From contig JBBMOA010000001.1 of assembly GCA_037954235.1 (NCBI GenBank), positions 29,093,074 through 29,157,073 of the forward strand: DNA of 64,000 bases. Direction: 5' to 3'. A program made the translations under genes and the position numbers. The notes beneath the pieces were generated by a model that searched no databases, was not told the DNA's origin, and saw only the letters and a list, made by a program, of their open reading frames with translations. Below are positions 11,500-24,900 of this stretch, one piece after another. Position 1 is the first letter of the stretch. The number at the start of each line of letters is the position of its first letter. This DNA is from Aulostomus chinensis (lineage: Eukaryota; Chordata; Actinopteri; Syngnathiformes; Aulostomidae).

Positions 11500-14224
11500 A
11501 AAAATGATGCTACAGTGATGTAGTGAGAGTTGCTTCTATCCTCAAAATGATGCGACAGTGATGTAATGAGAGTTGCTACTAACCTCATAATGATGCTACA
11601 GTGATGTCGTGAGAGTTGCTATGAACCTTAAAATGATGCTACAGTTATGGAGTAAGAGTTGCTACTAACCTCAAAATGATGGTACAGTGATGTAGTAAGA
11701 GTTGCTGCTGACCTAAGAAATGATGCTCCAGTGATGTGGTGAGAGTTGCTACTAATCTCAAAATGATGCTAAAGTGATGTAATGAGAGTTGCTACGAACC
11801 TAAGAAATGGTGCTACAGTGATGTGGTGAGAGTTGCGACGAACCTAAAAAAGATTCTGACAGTGATGTAGTGAGAGTTGCTACGAACCTCAAAATTATGC
11901 TACAGTGATGTGATGAGAGTTGCTACAATGCTCAAAATGATGCTAAAGTGATGTAATGAGAGTGGCTACTAATTTCAAAATGATGCGAAAGTGATGTAGT
12001 GAGAGTTGCTCCTAACCTTAGAAATGATGATACAGTGATGTAGTGAGAGTTGCTACCCATCTCAAAATGATGCTAAAGTGATGTAATGAGAGTTGCTACT
12101 AATTTCATAATGATGCTAAAGTTATGTAAGGACAATTGCTACGAACCTAAGAAATGATGCTACAGTGATGTAGTGAGTGGCTACTATCCTAAAAATGATG
12201 GTACAGTGATGTAATGAGAGTTTCTTCTAACCTAAGAAATGATGCTACAGTGATGTGGTGAGAGTTGCTACTAATCTCCAAATGATGCTAAAGTTATGTA
12301 AGGACAGTTGCTACGAACCAAAGAAATGATGCTACAGTGATGTAGTGAGTTGCTACTATCTTAAAAATGATGGTACAATGATGTAATGAGAGTTTCTTCT
12401 AAACTAAGAAATTATGCTACATTGATGTGGTGAGAGTTGCTCCTAACCTGAGAAATGATGCTTCAGTGATGTAATGAGAGTTTCTCCGAACCTCAAATTG
12501 ATGCTACAGTCATGTAGCGAGAGTTGCTACTAACCTCAAAATGATGCTGACAGTAATGTACTGAGAGTTTTTGCTTCCCTCATAATAAGGCTGCAGAGAT
12601 GTAGTTAGAGTTTCTACTCATCTCAAAATGATGCTAAAGTGATGTAATGAAAGTTTCTTCTCACCTAAGAAATTATGCTACAGTGATGTGGTGAGAGATG
12701 CTACGATGCTAAAATGATGCTGACAATAATGTAGTGAGAGTTGCTTAAAACCTCAAAATGATGCCACAGTAATGTACTGAGAGTTGCGACTAACTTCAAA
12801 ATGATGCTAAAGTGATGTAATGAGAGTTGCTACTAACCTCAAAATGATGCTACAGTGATGTAGTGAGAGTTGCTTCTATCCTCAAAATGATGCGACAGTG
12901 ATGTAATGAGAGCTGCTACTAACCTCAAAATGATGCTACAGTGATGTCGTGAGAGTTGCTATGAACCTTAAAATGATGCTACAGTTATGGAGTAAGAGTT
13001 GCTACTAACCTCAAAATGATGGTCCAGTGATGTAGGAAGAGTTGCTGCTGACCTAAGAAATGATCCTCCAGTGATGTGGTGAGAGTTGCTACTAATCTCA
13101 AAATGATGCTAAAGTGATGTAATGAGAGTTGCTAGGAACCTAAGAAATGGTGCTACAGTGATGTGGTGAGAGTTGCTACGAACCTAAAAAAGATTCTGAC
13201 AGTGATGTAGTGAGAGTTGCTACGAACCTCAAAATGATGCTACAGTGATGTGATGAGAGTTGCTACAATGCTCAAAATCATGCTAAAGTGATGTAATGAG
13301 AGTGGCTACTAATTTCAAAATGATGCTAAAGTGATGTAGTGAGAGTTGCTCCTAACCTAAGAAATGATGATACAGTGATGTAGTGAGAGCTGCTACCCAT
13401 CTCAAAATGATGCTAAAGTGATGTAATGAGAGTTGCTACGAACCTAAGAAATGATGCTACAGTGATGTAGTGAGTTGCTACTATCCTAAAAATGATGGTA
13501 CAGTGATGTAATGAGAGTTTCTTCTAACCTAGGAAATGATGCTACATTGATGTGGTGAGAGTTGCGACTAACCTGAGAAATGATGCTACAGTGATGTAAT
13601 GAGAGTTTCTACGAACCTCAAATTGATGTTACAGTCATGTAGCGAGAGTTGCTACTAACCTCAAAATGATGCTGACAGTAATGTGCTGAGAGTTTTTGCT
13701 TCCCTCATCATAAGGCTGCAGAGATGTAGTGAGAGTTTCTACTCATCTCAAAATGATGCTAAAGTGATGTAATGAAAGTTTCTTCTAACCTAAGAAATGA
13801 TGCTACAGTGATGTGGTGAGAGCTGCTACGATGCTAAAATGATGCTGACAATAATGTAGTGAGAGTTGCTTAAAACCTCAAAATGATGCCACAGTAATGT
13901 ACTTAGAGTTGCGACTAACCTCAAAATGATGCTAAAGTGATGTAATGAGAGTTGCTACGAACCTGAGAAATGATGCTGACAGTGATGTAGTGGGAGTTGC
14001 TACTAATCTCAAAATGATGCTACAGTGATGTAGTGAGAGTTGCTTCTATCCTCAAAATGATGCGACAGTGAGGTAATGAGAGTTGCTACTAACCTGAAAA
14101 TGATGCCACAGTGATGTAGTGAGAGTTGCTTCTATCCTCAAAATGATGCGACAGTGATGTAATGAGAGTTGCCTCTATCCTCAAAATGATGCGACAGTGA
14201 TGTAATGAGAGTTGCTACTAACCT
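11500..14224 (+). repeat. 2,725-bp satellite higher-order unit, copy 1
   Basis: Every landmark checked recurs exactly 2,725 bp downstream: the AAAAAAGATTCTGAC monomer at 11851 and 13191 recurs at 14576 and 15916, and the TTTTTGCTT monomer at 12568 recurs at 15293. Of the stretches compared by eye, only one substitution was seen (AAATTATGC near 12671 against AAATGATGC near 15396). The left edge is near 11500, where upstream monomers stop matching. Confidence 0.88.
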
Positions 14225-16949
14225 CAAAATGATGCTACAGTGATGTAGTGAGAGTTGCTTCTATCCTCAAAATGATGCGACAGTGATGTAATGAGAGTTG
14301 CTACTAACCTCATAATGATGCTACAGTGATGTCGTGAGAGTTGCTATGAACCTTAAAATGATGCTACAGTTATGGAGTAAGAGTTGCTACTAACCTCAAA
14401 ATGATGGTCCAGTGATGTAGTAAGAGTTGCTGCTGACCTAAGAAATGATGCTCCAGTGATGTGGTGAGAGTTGCTACTAATCTCAAAATGATGCTAAAGT
14501 GATGTAATGAGAGTTGCTACGAACCTAAGAAATGGTGCTACAGTGATGTGGTGAGAGTTGCGACGAACCTAAAAAAGATTCTGACAGTGATGTAGTGAGA
14601 GTTGCTACGAACCTCAAAATTATGCTACAGTGATGTGATGAGAGTTGCTACAATGCTCAAAATGATGCTAAAGTGATGTAATGAGAGTGGCTACTAATTT
14701 CAAAATGATGCGAAAGTGATGTAGTGAGAGTTGCTCCTAACCTTAGAAATGATGATACAGTGATGTAGTGAGAGTTGCTACCCATCTCAAAATGATGCTA
14801 AAGTGATGTAATGAGAGTTGCTACTAATTTCATAATGATGCTAAAGTTATGTAAGGACAATTGCTACGAACCTAAGAAATGATGCTACAGTGATGTAGTG
14901 AGTGGCTACTATCCTAAAAATGATGGTACAGTGATGTAATGAGAGTTTCTTCTAACCTAAGAAATGATGCTACAGTGATGTGGTGAGAGTTGCTACTAAT
15001 CTCCAAATGATGCTAAAGTTATGTAAGGACAGTTGCTACGAACCAAAGAAATGATGCTACAGTGATGTAGTGAGTTGCTACTATCTTAAAAATGATGGTA
15101 CAATGATGTAATGAGAGTTTCTTCTAAACTAAGAAATTATGCTACATTGATGTGGTGAGAGTTGCTCCTAACCTGAGAAATGATGCTTCAGTGATGTAAT
15201 GAGAGTTTCTCCGAACCTCAAATTGATGCTACAGTCATGTAGCGAGAGTTGCTACTAACCTCAAAATGATGCTGACAGTAATGTACTGAGAGTTTTTGCT
15301 TCCCTCATAATAAGGCTGCAGAGATGTAGTTAGAGTTTCTACTCATCTCAAAATGATGCTAAAGTGATGTAATGAAAGTTTCTTCTCACCTAAGAAATGA
15401 TGCTACAGTGATGTGGTGAGAGATGCTACGATGCTAAAATGATGCTGACAATAATGTAGTGAGAGTTGCTTAAAACCTCAAAATGATGCCACAGTAATGT
15501 ACTGAGAGTTGCGACTAACTTCAAAATGATGCTAAAGTGATGTAATGAGAGTTGCTACTAACCTCAAAATGATGCTACAGTGATGTAGTGAGAGTTGCTT
15601 CTATCCTCAAAATGATGCGACAGTGATGTAATGAGAGCTGCTACTAACCTCAAAATGATGCTACAGTGATGTCGTGAGAGTTGCTATGAACCTTAAAATG
15701 ATGCTACAGTTATGGAGTAAGAGTTGCTACTAACCTCAAAATGATGGTCCAGTGATGTAGTAAGAGTTGCTGCTGACCTAAGAAATGATCCTCCAGTGAT
15801 GTGGTGAGAGTTGCTACTAATCTCAAAATGATGCTAAAGTGATGTAATGAGAGTTGCTAGGAACCTAAGAAATGGTGCTACAGTGATGTGGTGAGAGTTG
15901 CTACGAACCTAAAAAAGATTCTGACAGTGATGTAGTGAGAGTTGCTACGAACCTCAAAATGATGCTACAGTGATGTGATGAGAGTTGCTACAATGCTCAA
16001 AATCATGCTAAAGTGATGTAATGAGAGTGGCTACTAATTTCAAAATGATGCTAAAGTGATGTAGTGAGAGTTGCTCCTAACCTAAGAAATGATGATACAG
16101 TGATGTAGTGAGAGCTGCTACCCATCTCAAAATGATGCTAAAGTGATGTAATGAGAGTTGCTACGAACCTAAGAAATGATGCTACAGTGATGTAGTGAGT
16201 TGCTACTATCCTAAAAATGATGGTACAGTGATGTAATGAGAGTTTCTTCTAACCTAGGAAATGATGCTACATTGATGTGGTGAGAGTTGCGACTAACCTG
16301 AGAAATGATGCTACAGTGATGTAATGAGAGTTTCTACGAACCTCAAATTGATGTTACAGTCATGTAGCGAGAGTTGCTACTAACCTCAAAATGATGCTGA
16401 CAGTAATGTGCTGAGAGTTTTTGCTTCCCTCATCATAAGGCTGCAGAGATGTAGTGAGAGTTTCTACTCATCTCAAAATGATGCTAAAGTGATGTAATGA
16501 AAGTTTCTTCTAACCTAAGAAATGATGCTACAGTGATGTGGTGAGAGCTGCTACGATGCTAAAATGATGCTGACAATAATGTAGTGAGAGTTGCTTAAAA
16601 CCTCAAAATGATGCCACAGTAATGTACTTAGAGTTGCGACTAACCTCAAAATGATGCTAAAGTGATGTAATGAGAGTTGCTACGAACCTGAGAAATGATG
16701 CTGACAGTGATGTAGTGGGAGTTGCTACTAATCTCAAAATGATGCTACAGTGATGTAGTGAGAGTTGCTTCTATCCTCAAAATGATGCGACAGTGAGGTA
16801 ATGAGAGTTGCTACTAACCTGAAAATGATGCCACAGTGATGTAGTGAGAGTTGCTTCTATCCTCAAAATGATGCGACAGTGATGTAATGAGAGTTGCCTC
16901 TATCCTCAAAATGATGCGACAGTGATGTAATGAGAGTTGCTACTAACCT
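14225..16949 (+). repeat. 2,725-bp satellite higher-order unit, copy 2
   Basis: Tandem second copy of 11500-14224. A partial, more diverged third copy follows to about 17150 (CATAATGATGC in copy 2 against CAAAATGATGC there). Confidence 0.88.
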
Positions 16950-17689
16950 CAAAATGATGCTACAGTGATGTAGTGAGAGTTGCTTCTATCCTCAAAATGA
17001 TGCGACAGTGATGTAATGAGAGTTGCTACTAACCTCAAAATGATGCTACAGTGATGTAGTGAGAGTTGCTATGAACCTTAAAATGATGCTACAGTTATGG
17101 AGTAAGAGTTGCTGCTAACCTCAAAATGATGGTCCAGTGATGTAGTAAGATTTGCTACTAATCTCAAAATGATGCTACAGTGATGTGGTGAGAGTTGCGA
17201 CTAACCTGAGAAATGATGCTTCAGTGATGTAATGAGTTTCTACGAACCTCAAATTGATTTTACAGTCATGTAGCGAGAGTTGCTACTAACCTCAAAATGA
17301 TGCTGACAGTAATGTACTGAGAGTTTTTGCTTCCCTCATAATAAGGCTGCAGAGATGTAGTGAGAGTTTCTACTCATCTCAAAATGATGCTAAAGTGATA
17401 TAATGAGAGTTGCTACTAATTTCAAAATGATGCTAAAATGATGTAATGAGAGTTGCTACGAACCTCAAAATGATGCTACAGTGATGTAGTGAGAGTTGCT
17501 ATGAACCTTAAAATGATGCTACAGTTATGGAGTAAGAGTTGCTACTAACCTCAAAATGATGGTCCAGTGATGTAGTAAGAGTTGCTGCTGACCTAAGAAA
17601 TGATGCTCCAGTGATGTGGTGAGAGTTGCTACAAATCTCAAAATGATGCTAAAGTGATGTAATGAGAGTTGCTACGAACCTAAAAAAGA

Positions 17690-18985
17690 TTCTGACAGTG
17701 ATGTAGTGAGAGTTGCTACGAACCTCAAAATGATGCTACAGTGATGTGATGAGAGTTGCTACAATGCTCAAAATCATGCTAAAGTGATGTAATGAGAGTG
17801 GCTACTAATTTCAAAATGATGCTAAAGTGATGTAGTGAGAGTTGCTCCTAACCTAAGAAATGATGATACAGTGATGTAGTGAGAGTTGCTACCCATCTCA
17901 AAATGATGCTAAAGTGATGTAATGAGAGTTGCTACTAATTTCATAATGATGCTAAAGTTATGTAAGGACAGTTGCTACGAACCTAAGAAATGATGCTACA
18001 GTGATGTAGTGAGTTGCTACTATCCTAAAAATGATGGTACAGTGATGTAATGAGAGTTTCTTCTAACCTAAGAAATGATGCTACATTGATGTGGTGAGAG
18101 TTGCGACTAACCTGAGAAATGATGCTACAGTGATGTAATGAGAGTTTCTACGAACCTCAAATTGATGTTACAGTCATGTAGCGAGAGTTGCTACTAACCT
18201 CAAAATGATGCTGACAGTAATGTACTGAGAGTTTTTGCTTCCCTCATAATAAGGCTGCAGAGATGTAGTTAGAGTTTCTACTCATCTCAAAATGATGCTA
18301 AAGTGATATAATGAGAGTTGCTACGAACCTAAAAAAGATTCTGACAGTGATGTAGTGAGAGTTGCTACGAACCTCAAAATGATGCTACAGTGATGTGATG
18401 AGAGTTGCTACAATGCTCAAAATCATGCTAAAGTGATGTAATGAGAGTGGCTACTAATTTCAAAATGATGCTAAAGTGATGTAGTGAGAGTTGCTCCTAA
18501 CCTAAGAAATGATGATACAGTGATGTAGTGAGAGTTGCTACCCATCTCAAAATGATGCTAAAGTGATGTAATGAGAGTTGCTACTAATTTCATAATGATG
18601 CTAAAGTTATGTAAGGACAGTTGCTACGAACCTAAGAAATGATGCTACAGTGATGTAGTGAGTTGCTACTATCCTAAAAATGATGGTACAGTGATGTAAT
18701 GAGAGTTTCTTCTAACCTAAGAAATGATGCTACATTGATGTGGTGAGAGTTGCGACTAACCTGAGAAATGATGCTACAGTGATGTAATGAGAGTTTCTAC
18801 GAACCTCAAATTGATGTTACAGTCATGTAGCGAGAGTTGCTACTAACCTCAAAATGATGCTGACAGTAATGTACTGAGAGTTTTTGCTTCCCTCATAATA
18901 AGGCTGCAGAGATGTAGTTAGAGTTTCTACTCATCTCAAAATGATGCTAAAGTGATATAATGAGAGTTGCTACTAATTTCAAAAT
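17690..18985 (+). repeat. 649-bp tandem duplication inside the satellite
   Basis: AAAAAAGATTCTGAC at 17687 recurs at 18336, and the TTTTTGCTTCCCTC monomer at 18232 recurs at 18881, both 649 bp apart (15 monomers). Intervening monomers match in order. Confidence 0.82.
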
Positions 18986-21900
18986 GATGCTAAAGTGATG
19001 TAATGAAAGTTTCTTCTAACCTAAGAAATGATGCTACAGTGATGTGGTGAGAGCTGCTACTATGCTAAAATGATGCTGACAATAATGTAGTGAGAGGTGC
19101 TTAAAACCTCAAAATGATGCCACAGTAATGTAATGAGAGTTGCGACTAACCTCAAAATGATGCTAAAGTGATGTAAAGAGAGTTGCTACGAACCTGAGAA
19201 ATGATGCTGACAGTAATGTAGTGAGAGTTGCTTCTATCCTCAAAATGATGCTACGGTGATGTAGGGAGAGTTTCTACTAATCTCAAAATGATGCTACAGT
19301 GCTGAAATGAGATTTGCTACTAACAAAAGAAATGATGCCACAGTGATGTGGTTAGACTTGCTGCTAACGTCAAAATGATGCTGACAGTAATGTAGGGAGT
19401 TGCAACGAACCTCAAAATGATGCTGGAGTGATGTAGTGAGAGTTGCTACAAATCTCCAAATGATGCGAAAGTGATGTCATGAGAGTTACGACTAACCTCA
19501 AAATGATGCTACAGTGATGTGGTGAGAGTTGCTACTTATCTCAAAATGATGCTGAATGTCATGCAGTAAGAGTTGGTAAAAACCTCAAACTGATGCTACA
19601 GTAATGTAGTGAGAGTTGCTACGAACCTAAAAATAATGCTACAATAATGTAGTGAGAGTTGCTTAAAACCTCAAACTGATGCTCCAGTACTGTAGTGAGA
19701 GTTTCTACTCATCTCAAAATGATGCTGAATGTCAAGCAGTAAGAGTTGGTAAAAACCTCAAAATGATGCTACAGTGATGTAGTGAGAGTTGCTACGAACC
19801 TAAAAATGATGCTACAATAATGTAGTGAGAGTTGCTGAAAACCTCAAACTGATGCTCCAGTAATGTAGTGAGAGTTTCTACTCATCTCGAAATGATGCTG
19901 AATGTCAAGCAGTAAGAGTTGGTAAAAAACCTCAAAATGATGCTATAGTGATGTAGTGAGAATTGCTACTAATCTAAAAATGATGCGAAAGTGATGGAAT
20001 GAGAGTTGCTACTAAGCAGATAAATGATGCGGCAGTGATGTAGTGAGAGTTGCTCCTAATCTCAAAATGATGCTACAGTGATGTAGTGACAGTTGCTTCT
20101 ATCCTCAAAATGATGTGACAGTGATGTAATGAGAGTTGCTACTAACCTCAAAATGATGCTACAGTAATGTAGTGAGAGTTGCGACGAACCTCAAAATGAT
20201 GCTACAGTGATGTAGTGAGAGTTGCTACGAACCTGAGAAATGATGCTGACAGTGATGTAGTGAGAGTTGCTACGAACCTGAGTAATGATGCTGACAGTGA
20301 TGTAGTGGGAGTTGCTACTATCCTCAAAATGATGCTACAGTGATGTAGTGAGAGTTGCTCCTGACCTGAGAAATGATGCTACAGTGTTGTAATGAGAGTT
20401 GCTACTAACCTCAAAATGATGCTACAGTAATGTAGTGAGAGTTGCTACTAACCTCAAAATGATGCTACAGTGATGTAGTGAGAGTTTGAGATTTGCTACT
20501 AACAAAAGAAATGATGCCACAGTGATGTGGTTAGAGTTGCTAAAAACCTGAAAATGATGCTGACAGTAATGTAGGTGAGAGTTGCTACTAACAAAAGAAA
20601 TGATGCTACAGTGATGTGGTTAGAGTTGCTACTAACCTCAAAATGATGCTGACAGTAATGTAGAGAGTTGCAACGAACCTCAAAATGATGCTGGAGTGAT
20701 GTAGTGAGAGTTGCTACAAATCTCCAAATGATGCGAAAGTGATGTCATGAGAGTTGCTACGAACCTCAAAATGATGCTAAAGTGATGTCATGAGAGTTAC
20801 TATTAACCTTAGAAATGATGCTGCAGTGATGTGGTGAGAGTTGCTACTTATCTCAAAATGATGCTGAATGTCATGCAGTAAGAGTTGGTAAAAACCTCAA
20901 AATGATGCTACAGTAATGTAGTGAGAGTTGCTACGAACCTAAAAATGATGCTACAATAATGTAGTGAGAGTTGCTTAAAACCTCAAACTGATGCTCCAGT
21001 ACTGTAGTGAGAGTTTCTACTCATCTCAAAATGATGCTGAATGTCAAGCAGTCAGAGTTGGTAAAAACCTCAAAATGATGCTACAGTGATGTAGTGAGAG
21101 TTGCTACGAACCTAAAAATGATGCTACAATAATGTAATGAGAGTTTCTACTAATCTCAAAGTGATGCGAAAGTGATGGAATGAGAGTTGCTACTAAGCAG
21201 ATAAATGATGCGACAGTGATATGGTGAGAGATGCTACTGATCTCAAAATGATGCGAGAGTGATGTGGTGAGAGTTGCTACTAATCTCAAAATGATGCTAC
21301 AGTGATGTAGTGAGAGTTGCTTCTATCCTCAAAATGATGCGACAGTGATGTAATGAGAGTTGCTACTAATCTCAAAATGATGCGAAAGTGATGTCATGAG
21401 AGTTGCTATTAATTTCAAAATGATGCTAAAGTGATGTAGTGAGAGATTCTACTCATCACAAAATGATGCTAAAGTGACTTCATGAGAGTTGCTCCTAACC
21501 TAAGAAATGATGATATAGTGATGTAATGAGAGTTGCTACCCATATCAAAATGATGCTAAAGTGATGTAATGAGAGTTGCTACGAACCTAAGAAATGATGC
21601 TACAGTGATGAAGTGAGTTGCTACTATCCTCAAAATGATGGTACAGTGATGTAATGAGAGTTTCTTCTAACCTAAGAAATGATGCTACATTGATGTGGTG
21701 AGAGTGGCGACTAACCTCAAAATGATGCTGACAATAATGTAGTGAGAGTTGCTTCTAACCTAAGAAATGATGCTACATTGATGTGGTGAGTTGCTACTAA
21801 CCTCAAAATGATGCTGAAAGTAATGTAGTGAGAGTTGCTCCTAACCTGAGAAATAATGCTACAGTTATGTAATGAGAGTTTCTACGAACCTCAAATTGAT

Positions 21901-24900
21901 GTTACAGTCATGTAGCGAGAGTTGCGACTAACCTCAAAATGATGCTGACAGTAATGTACTGAGAGTTTTTGCTTCCCTCATAATAAGGCTGCAGAGATGT
22001 AGTGAGAGTTTCTACTCATCTCAAAATGATGCTAAAGTGATATAATGAGAGTTGCTATTAATTTCAAAATGATGCTAAAGTGATGTAATGAAAGTTTCTT
22101 CTAACCTAAGAAATGATGCTACAGTGATGTGGTGAGAGCTGCTACTATGCTAAAATGATGCTGACAATAATGTAGTGAGAGTTGCTTAAAACCTCAAAAT
22201 GATGCCACAGTAATGTACTGAGAGTTGCGACTAACCTCAAAATGATGCTAAAGTGATGTAAAGAGAGTTGCTACAAACCTGAGAAATGATGCTGACACTG
22301 ATGTAGTGAGAGTTGCTACTATCCTCAAAATGATGCGACAGTGATGTAATGAGAGTTGCTACTAACCTCAAAATGATACTACAGTGATGTAGTGAGAGTT
22401 GCTATGAACCTTAAAATGATGCTACAGTTATGGAGTAAGAGTTGCAACTAACCTCAAAATGATGGTCCAGTGATGTAGTAAGAGTTGCTGCTGACCTAAG
22501 AAATGATGCTCCAGTGATGTGGTGAGAGTTGCTACTAATTTCAAAATGATGCTAAAGTGATGTAGTGAGAGTTGCTCCTAACCTAAGAAATGATGATACA
22601 GTGATGTAGTGAGAGTTGCTCCTAACCTAAGAAATGATGCTCCAGTGATGTAGTGAGAGTTGCTACCCATCTCAAAATGATGCTAAACTGATGTAATGAG
22701 AGTTGCTACTAATTTCATAATAATGCTAAAGTTATGTAAGGACAGTTGCTTCTAACCTAAGAAATGATGCTACAGTGATGTAGTGAGTTGCTACTATCTT
22801 AAAAATGATGGTACAGTGATGTAATGAGAGTTTCTTCTAACCTAAGAAATGATGCTACATTGATGTGGTGAGAGTTGCGACTAACCTGAGAAATGATGCT
22901 ACAGTGATGTAATGAGAGTTTCTACGAACCTCAAATTGATGTGACAGTCATGTAGCGAGAGTTGCTACTAACCTCAAAATGATGCTGACAGTAATGTACT
23001 GAGAGTTTTTGCTTCCCTCATAATAAGGCTGCAGAGATGTAGTGAGAGTTTCTACTCATCTCAAAATGATGCTAAAGTGATATAATGAGAGTTGCTACTA
23101 ATTTCAAAATGATGCTAAAGTGATGTAATGAAAGTTTCTTCTAACCTAAGAAATGATGCTACAGTGATGTGGTGAGAGCTGCTACTATGCTAAAATGATG
23201 CTGACAATAATGTAGTGAGAGTTGCTTAAAACCTCAAAATGATGCCACAGTAATGTACTGAGAGTTGCAACTAATTTCAAAGTGATGCTAAAGTGATGTA
23301 GTGAGAGATTCTACTCATCTCAAAATGATGCTAAAGTGACTTCATGAGAGTTGCTCCTAACCTAAGAAATGATGATATAGTGATGTAGTGAGAGTTTCTA
23401 CTCATCTCAAAATGATGCTAAAGTGATGTAATGAGAGTTGCTACTAATTTCATAATGATGCTAAAGTTATGTAAAGACAGTTGCTACGAACCTAAGAAAT
23501 GATGCTACAGTGATGTAGTGAGTTGCTACTAATCTCAAAATGATGCTAAAGTGATGTAATGAGAGTTGCTACGAACCTCAGAAATGGTGCTACAGTGATG
23601 TGGTGAGAGTTGCTACTAATCTCCAAATGATGCTAAAGTTATGTAAGGACAGTTGCTACGAACCTAAGAAATGATGCTACAGTGATGAAGTGAGTTGCTA
23701 CTATCCTAAAAATGATGGCACAGTGATGTAATGAGAGTTGCTACGAACCTAAGAAATGGTGCTACAGGGATGTGGTGAGAGTTGCTACTAATCTCAAAAT
23801 GATGCTAAAGTGATGTCATGAGAGTTGCTACTAATCTCAAAATGATGCGAAAGTGATGTCATGAGAGTTGCTACTAATTTCAAAATGATGCTAAAGTGAT
23901 GTAGTGAGAGATTCCACTCATCTCAAACTGATGCTAAAGTGACTTCATGAGAGTTGCTCCTAACCTAAGAAATGATGATATAGTGATGTCGTGAGAGTTG
24001 CTACCCATCTCAAAATGATGCTAAAGTGATGTAATGAGAGTTGCTACTAATTTAATAATGATGCTAAAATTATGTAAAGACAGTTGCTACGAACCTAAGA
24101 AATGATGCTACAGTGATGTAGTGAGTTGCTACTATCCTAACAATGATGGTACAGTGATGTAATGAGAGTTTCTTCTAACCTAAGAAATTATGCTACATTG
24201 ATGTGGTGAGAGTTGCGACTAACCTCAAAATGATGCTGACAGTAATGTACTGAGAGTTTTTGCTTCCCTCATAATAAGGCTGCAGAGATGTAGTGAGAGT
24301 TTCTACTCATCTCAAAATGATGCTAAAGTGATGTAATGAAAGTTTCTTCTAACCTAAGAAATGATGCTACAGTGATGTGGTGAGAGCTGCTACTATGCTA
24401 AAATGATGCTGACAATAATGTAGTGAGAGTTGCTAAAAACCTCAATATGATGCCACAGTAATGTACTGAGAGTTGCGACTAACCTCAAAATGATGCTAAA
24501 GTGATGTAATGAGAGTTGCTACAAACCTGAGAAATGATGCTGACAGTGATGTAGTGAGAGTTGCTACTATCCTCAAAATGATGCGACAGTGATGTAATGA
24601 GAGTTGCTACTAATCTCAAAATGATGCTAAAGTGATGTAATGAGAGTTGCTACTAATCTCAAAATGATGCTACAGTGATGTAATGAGAGTTGCTCCTAAC
24701 CTAAGAAATGATGATACAGTGATGTAGTGAGAGTTGCTACCCATCTCAAAATGATGCTAAAGTGATGTAATGAGAGTTGCTACTAATTTCATAATGATGC
24801 TAAAGTTATGTAAAGACAGTTGCTACGAACCTAAGAAATGATGCTACAGTGATGTAGTGAGTTGCTACTATCCTCAAAATGATGGTACAGTGATGTAATG

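Noticed and set aside
9153..21289. Recurrent 61-codon minus-strand ORFs (MRLVATLTTSLSHHFEIS...) in the satellite
   Set aside because: Translation of satellite monomers. The repetition of the ORF reflects higher-order copying, not a gene family.
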